Origin: Chromatiales bacterium | GTDB lineage: Bacteria; Pseudomonadota; Gammaproteobacteria; CAMYNG01 | Reading direction: 5' to 3' | Assembly: GCA_026990045.1 (NCBI GenBank) | Contig: JALSIK010000301.1 | Span: 1 to 6,316, forward strand | Length of the DNA stretch: 6,316 nt | Part shown: piece by piece, positions 1 through 4,574 of the stretch | Position numbering within the stretch: position 1 is the first letter of the stretch | How the letters are laid out: the number at the start of each line of letters is the position of its first letter | Translations under genes and position numbers: made by a program | Notes under the pieces: generated by a model | The model's database searches: none | The model's input: the letters and a program-made list of their open reading frames with translations, nothing else | What the model was told of the DNA's origin: nothing

Positions 1-792
1 CAGCAGGAGATGTGCGTGGAGCAGACCACCCTATACCAGGAACAGGCCCGCCGGAACCCGGACCTGTACCAGACGCTGGAACGGGCCATGCGCGAGGCGT
101 ACCCCGATTTCAGCCTCGACCGGGCAGTGCAGCCGGTCAAGGACTGGTCGAGGGTGGCGGTGGTCCGCACGGAAGAATATTTCGACGGCCCGCGCTACGC
201 GCGCTACCGGTACTGGAAGACCTACCGCATCGCCGAAGACGGGACCTGCCGCCTGCTGGAGCGCAAACGGGCCGCCGCGGAGATCGACGACGGCAGGACG
301 CGCTACTTCGTGGACTTCACCGCCCGGAAGGCGCAGGCCGTGCTCGGGCCGGGGCCTGCCGCCGACGCGGCCCGGGCGCGCCTCGGGGCCTCGGCGCAGA
401 CCATGCCCGGAACGTGGCGCCACCTGTCCCGTCACCTGATCGCGGCCCCCCGGAACCTGGCCCGCCGCCTGCGGGACGGTTTCGAGATGCAGGGCCGCGA
501 GCTGGTGGTGCCACGGGAATGGTGCGATCGGATCACGTTCAAGGGGGACCGGTCGGCCATGGTCTGCCTGTGGTCCAGGGCCCGGGTCTATCCCGGGCCG
601 GTGGAACGCCCGGTGGTGCTGTGGTGGCAGCGCCGCGTGGGTCCGGACACCGATACCGGCAAGGCCGTCGCCGTGCGCCGCCTGGCCCGGATCCCCGATG
701 CCATGTTCAAGATCCCGCCCGACGTGGTCATCGTCCCCCGGCGAAAAAGGGGCAACAGCCCCGGAAACCCCGTGAAAGGAGCAGCGCCATGA
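1..792 (+). CDS. Unrecognised Arg-rich protein upstream of the TadE-like pilin (5' end uncertain or outside window)
   Basis: I do not recognise the family. The frame is open from base 1, so the gene may begin upstream of the window. Internal start options are ATG 10 (260 residues) and GTG 16 (258 residues); GTG 16 has AGGAG at 5-9 with a 6-base spacer, while ATG 10 abuts that same sequence. Counted from ATG 10 the protein has four cysteines (2, 80, 172, 186), a Tyr/Arg-rich stretch at about 57-72 (FDGPRYARYRYW), a Trp pair near 205 and a basic, proline-containing tail. No signal peptide or membrane helix is visible from either internal start. The even cysteine count and a Gln-Gln-Glu before residue 1 would fit a mature exported protein whose signal peptide lies upstream, which is inference only. 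It overlaps the next gene by ATGA (789-792), so it is probably coupled to the pilus operon. It is real by codon bias and context; function unknown. Confidence 0.65.
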   Translation, partial: QQEMCVEQTTLYQEQARRNPDLYQTLERAMREAYPDFSLDRAVQPVKDWSRVAVVRTEEYFDGPRYARYRYWKTYRIAEDGTCRLLERKRAAAEIDDGRTRYFVDFTARKAQAVLGPGPAADAARARLGASAQTMPGTWRHLSRHLIAAPRNLARRLRDGFEMQGRELVVPREWCDRITFKGDRSAMVCLWSRARVYPGPVERPVVLWWQRRVGPDTDTGKAVAVRRLARIPDAMFKIPPDVVIVPRRKRGNSPGNPVKGAAP

Positions 793-1601
793 ACACCGCA
801 GCGTTACCGTTTCGCCAGCGCGGCCAGGCCGTGACCGAGTTCGCGGCCATGGGCGCCGTGCTGGTGCCCCTGTTCCTGCTGGTCCCGTTGCTGGGCAAGG
901 TGTCGGATCTCAACCACACCACCATCGAGGCCAGCCGTTACGCGGCGTGGGAGCGCACGGTGGCCGATACCGGGCAGAAGCCGGATACCGAACTGGCAGC
1001 GGAGATCCAGCGCCGCCTGTACTCGCGCCCGGACATGCCCATCCACACCGGGGCGGGGCGGCCCGACGTCAAGAAAGATCGCAATCCCCTGTGGACGGGC
1101 TACGGCGGCAAGGACGTGCTCCGCTCCGCCGTGGACGACGTGGGCATGGGCGTGAGCGAGGGCAAGGCACCCGGCCCCCTGTCCTCCGCCGTGGCCTCCG
1201 TCGTCACCCGGGCCGGCCAGCTCATGGGCAGGTTCAACTCCGGCGCCCGGTTCGACCTGGAGAACGACGGCCTGTATGCGGCCCGCGTGGGGACCAACGT
1301 GGGGGCCAACGACCTCGCCTTCCTGGGCAGCAAGGACTGCTCCGGCAAGGACTCCAAGGAGGTCTTTGCCTGCATCACCCGCCAGAACGTGATCCTGGCC
1401 GACGGGTGGGACGCGAGCGGCCCGCAACAGGTGGAAGCGCGCACCAAGGCCTTTGTGCCCCTGGGCATCTTCTCCGGCGTCACCAAGGTGACGGACATCG
1501 TGGGCAAGGTCCCCTTCATGAAAGAGTGGGGGCGTTTCGATCCCGGCTACGTGGCCCCCGACGTGGTGCCGCGCGACCGCCTGGGACGCTACGAGGGGTG
1601 A
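789..1601 (+). CDS. TadE-like pilin/pseudopilin of a Tad pilus, long C-terminal domain
   Basis: The 270-residue protein begins with a short basic leader, then RG|QAVTEF: predicted prepilin-peptidase cleavage after Gly12 leaves Gln13 as +1 and Glu17 at +5, the hallmark of Flp/TadE class pilins. A hydrophobic segment (about 18-36) follows, then the sequence ASRYAAWERTV (48-58), typical in position and character of TadE-like proteins. The remaining roughly 210 residues would be periplasmic or fibre-exposed, with two cysteines (184, 195) that could form a disulphide, and end in a Pro/Asp-rich tail (about 250-268). TadE-like minor pilins are often under 200 residues, so this one is long. ATG 789 is chosen because AGGAG lies at 777-781 with a 7-base spacer; the frame is open far upstream but that part is only a shadow of the previous gene. 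Its role would be a minor pilin or assembly initiator inserted in the inner membrane. Family call is confident; exact subtype (TadE, TadF or related) is not. Confidence 0.85.
   Translation: MNTAALPFRQRGQAVTEFAAMGAVLVPLFLLVPLLGKVSDLNHTTIEASRYAAWERTVADTGQKPDTELAAEIQRRLYSRPDMPIHTGAGRPDVKKDRNPLWTGYGGKDVLRSAVDDVGMGVSEGKAPGPLSSAVASVVTRAGQLMGRFNSGARFDLENDGLYAARVGTNVGANDLAFLGSKDCSGKDSKEVFACITRQNVILADGWDASGPQQVEARTKAFVPLGIFSGVTKVTDIVGKVPFMKEWGRFDPGYVAPDVVPRDRLGRYEG
1593..1598 (+). promoter_or_regulatory. Shine-Dalgarno sequence that decides the GTG 1604 start
   Basis: GAGGGG lies at the very end of the TadE-like gene. It sits 5 bases before GTG 1604 but overlaps GTG 1598, so 1604 is the better start for the secreted protein even though 1598 forms a neat GTGA overlap with the stop codon at 1599-1601. 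Confidence 0.55.
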
Positions 1602-1603
1602 TC

Positions 1604-2320
1604 GTGCACCGTCCCGCTTCAAACCGGTCGCACGGCATTTTCCTCGCCGTGACGATGGTGCCGGCGGCCGCGCTGTTGTCACCGCCGGCCGAGGCCGCCC
1701 CGCCCGAGGTCACCGCCCCGCCGGACAGCCGGGTGCAGTGGGTGGGCAAGGACATGACCCACAACGGCGTGCCCATGAGCGTGCGTCGCTTCGACACCCG
1801 CCTGAGCCCCGCCGCGGTGCTCCAGTTTTACCGGGACCGCTGGACCAGCGGGCCCCGTCGCCCGCCGGTGGAGAACCAAGTGGGCGGGTGGTCCATCATC
1901 GGCCGCCGGGTGGACGGCTACTACGTCACCGTGCAGGTGCGCCCGGGTGCGGGGGGCTCGGAGGGGTTCATCGGCGTGTCCACGCTCCCCCGGCTCGAGG
2001 ATGAGCCGGAGCTGGACCAGGACTTTCCGCGCCTGGCCGGTACCCGGGTGGTGTCGGACACCCGGTCCGAGGACGAGGGCAAGAGCGGGCAGACCCTGGT
2101 GCTGCACAACGACTACTCGGTGCTGGCCAACGCCCGTTACTACCGCGAACAGCTCCCGGCCAGGGGCTGGGCCCTGCGCCAGGACCGCTCGCCGCCGGGG
2201 CGCGGCGAGCACGTCCAGTACTTCGAGCGCCGCCGCGAGTCCGTCCACATCGTCATCGCGGAGGACCCGGGCGGCGGCACCAGCGTCGTGGTCAACAAGG
2301 TGAAGCATCATGTCGAGTAG
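1604..2320 (+). CDS. Secreted protein with two related halves, Tad locus accessory
   Basis: Starting at GTG 1604 the product has 238 residues (240 if GTG 1598 is used). The N terminus looks like a Sec signal peptide: basic residues to about 9, a hydrophobic core at 11-25, and a likely cut near PAEA|APPEV (residue 31). No lipobox cysteine is present, and in fact I see no cysteine at all. The mature part seems to hold two copies of one fold of about 70 residues. Copy 1 (about 56-130) contains VLQFYRDRW then WSIIGRRVDGYYVTVQV; copy 2 (about 162-233) contains NARYYREQLPARGW then VQYFERRRESVHIVIAE. An Asp/Glu-rich linker (132-160) joins them. I do not recognise a named family. The gene sits between two pilin-like genes, with starts tightly coupled on both sides, so a periplasmic role in pilin handling or pilus assembly is a reasonable guess, not a demonstrated one. 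Confidence 0.8.
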   Translation: MHRPASNRSHGIFLAVTMVPAAALLSPPAEAAPPEVTAPPDSRVQWVGKDMTHNGVPMSVRRFDTRLSPAAVLQFYRDRWTSGPRRPPVENQVGGWSIIGRRVDGYYVTVQVRPGAGGSEGFIGVSTLPRLEDEPELDQDFPRLAGTRVVSDTRSEDEGKSGQTLVLHNDYSVLANARYYREQLPARGWALRQDRSPPGRGEHVQYFERRRESVHIVIAEDPGGGTSVVVNKVKHHVE

Positions 2321-2324
2321 GAGG
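2319..2324 (+). promoter_or_regulatory. Perfect AGGAGG ribosome binding site for the small pilin
   Basis: AGGAGG overlaps the TAG stop (2318-2320) of the preceding gene and stands 6 bases before GTG 2331. It is the strongest Shine-Dalgarno sequence in the window and argues for GTG 2331 over ATG 2310, which has only a weaker AAGGTG at 2297-2302. A strong site fits a pilin that must be made in quantity. Confidence 0.65.
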
Positions 2325-2330
2325 CTGCGC

Positions 2331-2507
2331 GTGAAGACGCCGCGAACCCAGCGGGGCAATGCCAGCGTGGAGTGGACGCTCATCACCTTCGCCCTGCTGG
2401 CGGCCCTGTTCGTCCCCTACGACGGGCAGCAGTCCGTCGCCACCATGTTCATGGAGGCGGTGCGGGACTTCTACGCCAACTCGTCGTTTCCCCTGTCCCT
2501 GCCCTGA
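2331..2507 (+). CDS. Small Flp-sized pilin-like protein (58 aa)
   Basis: From GTG 2331 the product is 58 residues: a basic leader MKTPRTQRG, predicted prepilin-peptidase cleavage after Gly9, then NASVEW with Glu at +5, and a hydrophobic stretch of about 16 residues (WTLITFALLAALFVPY) before DGQQSV. The mature protein of 49 residues ends in YANSSFPLSLP. Size, Gly-1 and Glu+5 match Flp-type pilins. The +6 residue is Trp where Flp pilins usually have Tyr, and the Pro-Tyr-Asp-Gly break makes the helix shorter than in a classic Flp, so it may be a minor pilin rather than the major subunit. A longer form from ATG 2310 (65 residues, overlapping the previous stop) is possible but has a weaker binding site. 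Its position among TadE-like and cpaB genes supports a pilus role. Because it is short and GTG-started it is easily missed. Confidence 0.78.
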   Translation: MKTPRTQRGNASVEWTLITFALLAALFVPYDGQQSVATMFMEAVRDFYANSSFPLSLP

Positions 2508-2514
2508 GGGCAGG
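2498..2514 (+). promoter_or_regulatory. Hairpin straddling the small-pilin stop codon
   Basis: CCTGCCC (2498-2504) pairs perfectly with GGGCAGG (2508-2514); the three loop bases are the TGA stop codon itself. No run of T follows directly (only CTTT at 2521-2524), so it is not a good intrinsic terminator. It could slow 3' decay of an upstream transcript segment or partly attenuate expression of cpaB and later genes. Function is inferred from position only; in GC-rich DNA a 7-bp stem can also occur by chance. Confidence 0.4.
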
Positions 2515-2546
2515 CCACGCCTTTAGCAAGATCGGAGGCGAAGACC

Positions 2547-3365
2547 ATGAAGATGAAATCGGCCCCCAAGGCCCTGCTCAACCGCAATTTCATCATGCTG
2601 GCGGTGGCCGCCGCGCTTGGAGTGGGCGGGGTCTACGTCACCAACAAGTTCATCGAAAGCCGCATTGCCGAGTACGAGCAGGCGCTCAAGGGCAGGCAGA
2701 AGATGATCGAGGTGGTGGTGCCCAACCGCAACCTCCCGCGCGGCACCCGCATCCGTGCCGCCGACCTCGCCATCCGCGAGGTGCCCGCCGAGTACGTGCA
2801 CGGCGGCGTGGTGACCGAGGCCAAGTACCGGATCGCGGAGGGCCAGCGGCTGGCCTTCCCCGTGGACAAGGGCAAGCCCCTGCTGTGGGCGCACCTGGAA
2901 ACCGGGTCGGTGCCCACCTTCTCGGGCAAGCTGCCCGAGGGCTACCGTGCCCTCACCTTCCCGGTGGACGAGATCAATTCCGTGTCCGGCCTGCTCCAGC
3001 CCCGGGACCGCATCGACCTGATCCTCACCTACCGGCCCAAAAAGACCCAGGTCACCGTGCCGTTGCTGCAGAACGTACTGGTCCTGGCCACCGGCACCAC
3101 CATCATGCCCCAGAAGTACAACAGCCAGCGCGCCGCCGGCACGGCCTACCGCACGGTGACGGTCCAGGTCACGCCCGCCGACGCCGAGCGCATCATCCTG
3201 GCCCAGGCGGCGGGCAAGATCACGGCGGTCCTGCGCCATCCCGACGACAAGGCGGTGCACCCGCCCAAGTATCTCACCGTGGCCACCCTGTTCGGGGACA
3301 AGAAGCCCAAGCGGCGCGCGCGCCCGCGGGGCCCGCGCATCCGTTTCATCATCGGGGGCAAGTGA
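2547..3365 (+). CDS. cpaB: CpaB/RcpC, Tad pilus periplasmic assembly protein (SAF domain)
   Basis: The 272-residue protein has an N-terminal membrane anchor (about 15-32) and a short coiled segment (34-52). A SAF-type domain follows at about 54-117, with the typical lines VVVPNRNLPRGTRIRAADL and a conserved EVPAEYV. The RcpC/CpaB region comes next: GYRALTFPVDEINSVSGLL (132-150), then QPRDRIDLILTY, QNVLVLATG (175-183) and VQVTPADAERIILAQAAGK (206-224). This order and the total length fit CpaB/RcpC. In Tad systems the protein is anchored in the inner membrane, faces the periplasm and works with the secretin; a peptidoglycan or pilin contact has been suggested for the SAF domain. The last 23 residues are strongly basic (KKPKRRARPRGPR). 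Start ATG 2547 has GGAGG at 2534-2538 with an 8-base spacer; ATG 2553 is in frame but spaced too far. It precedes cpaC, the usual order. Confidence 0.95.
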   Translation: MKMKSAPKALLNRNFIMLAVAAALGVGGVYVTNKFIESRIAEYEQALKGRQKMIEVVVPNRNLPRGTRIRAADLAIREVPAEYVHGGVVTEAKYRIAEGQRLAFPVDKGKPLLWAHLETGSVPTFSGKLPEGYRALTFPVDEINSVSGLLQPRDRIDLILTYRPKKTQVTVPLLQNVLVLATGTTIMPQKYNSQRAAGTAYRTVTVQVTPADAERIILAQAAGKITAVLRHPDDKAVHPPKYLTVATLFGDKKPKRRARPRGPRIRFIIGGK

Positions 3366-3426
3366 GGGCCCGGAGACCGGCACCGGATGCCGCCGACGAT
3401 CACCAGCAAGAGGACGTACGAAAAGC

Positions 3427-4569
3427 ATGAAGGTTCGCTGTACGCCATGGCCGGTGCGCCTCGCCGCCTGCCTCGCCCTGATGCTTGCCGCCGCCGGCGC
3501 CCGCGCGCTGGAGCCGGTCAAGCTGGACATGTTCGTGGGCCAGGTCCACGTGCTGCGCGACGTCGCCCTTGAGACCGTGGCCATCGGCAACGGCAAGCTG
3601 ATCAAGGTCAAGACCATGCCCCGCCGCCAGCTGCTCATCATCGCGGAAAAGCCCGGCAGCACCTCCTTGCACCTGTGGCACAAGGACGGCACCGAAAGCG
3701 CCTACAACATCCGCATCGCCGAGGCCGACCCGGAACTGCGGGTGCGGCGCGAAAAGATGATCCACATGGACGTCAAGATCGTCGAGTTCCGCAAGCAGGC
3801 CCTGCGCAAGCTGGGCATCAACTGGGCCAAGCAGGCCGACGGGCCGGGGTTCGCCATCGCCGGCGACTTCCAGAGCTCCACCCTGTTCCGCGGCAGCACC
3901 TCCAATGCCACCTTCGACAACCTGCCCCTCAATGTCCGCCCGTTCCAGGCTTGGTTCGGCATCGCCACCGAGATCACCTCGCGCCTCAATTACCTGGCCA
4001 CCACCGGCGACGCGGTGACCCTGGCCGAACCCAGGCTGTCTTGCCGCAACGGCGGGGTGGCCAAGTTCCTGGCCGGGGGCGAGGTGCCGTACCCGGTCAC
4101 CTCGGCCCTGGGCCAGACCAACGTACAGTTCAAGGAATACGGCATCCGCCTCAACATCTCGCCCATCGCCGATCCCACCGGCTTCATCGCCGCCAAGATC
4201 CTGGCCGAGGTGAGCCAGATCGACCCGTCCGTGACCGTGCAGGACGTACCCGGCCTGATCACCCGCCGCACCGAGACCGAGATGAACGTCCGCGAGGGGG
4301 AAACCATCGTCATCTCCGGCCTCATGAACGCCGAGTCCAGCCGCGACACCGACAAGATCGCCGGCCTGGGGGACATTCCCATACTGGGCTGGCTGTTCAA
4401 GTCGGAGAACTTCCGCAACCAGCTCACGGAACTGGTCATCTTCGTCACCCCGCGCATCTTCGATCCCGGCGTCAGCCCCGACGGGGACCGCCTGCGCGCC
4501 GCCCGCGAGCGCCGTGGCGCCCGGCTCGAGGAGATCCGGGGTGTTCTCGACGTGGACCTGCTGGAGTGA
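3427..4569 (+). CDS. cpaC: CpaC/RcpA, outer-membrane secretin of the Tad pilus (short form)
   Basis: The 380-residue protein carries a Sec signal peptide (1-27, cut after GARA), an N-terminal pilus-assembly domain of the secretin family (about 29-98: LDMFVGQVHVLRDV, later GSTSLHLWHKDG), the transition segment MDVKIVEFRKQALRKLGINW (114-133), and a full secretin domain (about 183-346). Recognisable secretin features are LAEPRLSCRNGGVAKFLAGG (199-218) and EVPYPV just after it, GIRLNISPIAD, RTETEMNVREGETIVISGL, and the end signature GLGDIPILGWLFKS (313-326) then ELVIFVTPRI (335-344). It would form the outer-membrane ring through which the fibre exits. Most CpaC proteins carry a BON domain between the N domain and the secretin part; only about 15 residues separate them here, so it appears absent. 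A charged C-terminal tail (347-380) follows. The likely binding site AGAGGA at 3409-3414 is 12 bases from the ATG, rather far, so initiation may be modest. Confidence 0.95.
   Translation: MKVRCTPWPVRLAACLALMLAAAGARALEPVKLDMFVGQVHVLRDVALETVAIGNGKLIKVKTMPRRQLLIIAEKPGSTSLHLWHKDGTESAYNIRIAEADPELRVRREKMIHMDVKIVEFRKQALRKLGINWAKQADGPGFAIAGDFQSSTLFRGSTSNATFDNLPLNVRPFQAWFGIATEITSRLNYLATTGDAVTLAEPRLSCRNGGVAKFLAGGEVPYPVTSALGQTNVQFKEYGIRLNISPIADPTGFIAAKILAEVSQIDPSVTVQDVPGLITRRTETEMNVREGETIVISGLMNAESSRDTDKIAGLGDIPILGWLFKSENFRNQLTELVIFVTPRIFDPGVSPDGDRLRAARERRGARLEEIRGVLDVDLLE
4563..4566 (+). promoter_or_regulatory. GGAG binding site inside the end of cpaC, deciding the FHA-cpaF start
   Basis: GGAG, just before the cpaC stop codon, is 8 bases upstream of GTG 4575. 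GTG 4566 would overlap the stop as GTGA but has no purine-rich site before it. The site inside the cpaC end implies translational coupling. Confidence 0.5.
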
Positions 4570-4574
4570 CCCGC

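Noticed and set aside
804..1682. A 292-codon open frame on the - strand over the TadE-like gene
   Set aside because: Opposite a gene with a clear prepilin signature and good binding site; translation is His/Gly/Ala-rich noise.
2508..2546. Possible promoter before cpaB
   Set aside because: No convincing -35/-10 pair or other sigma-factor motif in the 39 bases; only a ribosome binding site and the right arm of the hairpin are seen.
3378..3392. CGGCA/TGCCG inverted repeat in the cpaB-cpaC gap
   Set aside because: Only 5 bp with a 5-base loop and no T-run; not enough to call a terminator in such GC-rich DNA.
3387..3572. Possible small gene on the + strand starting in the cpaB-cpaC gap
   Set aside because: Most of it overlaps the cpaC signal peptide in another frame; no binding site and a Pro/Arg/Ala-rich translation.
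2523..3692. A 389-codon open frame on the - strand over cpaB and the start of cpaC
   Set aside because: It spans two genes and their spacer on the other strand, with no motif and biased composition.
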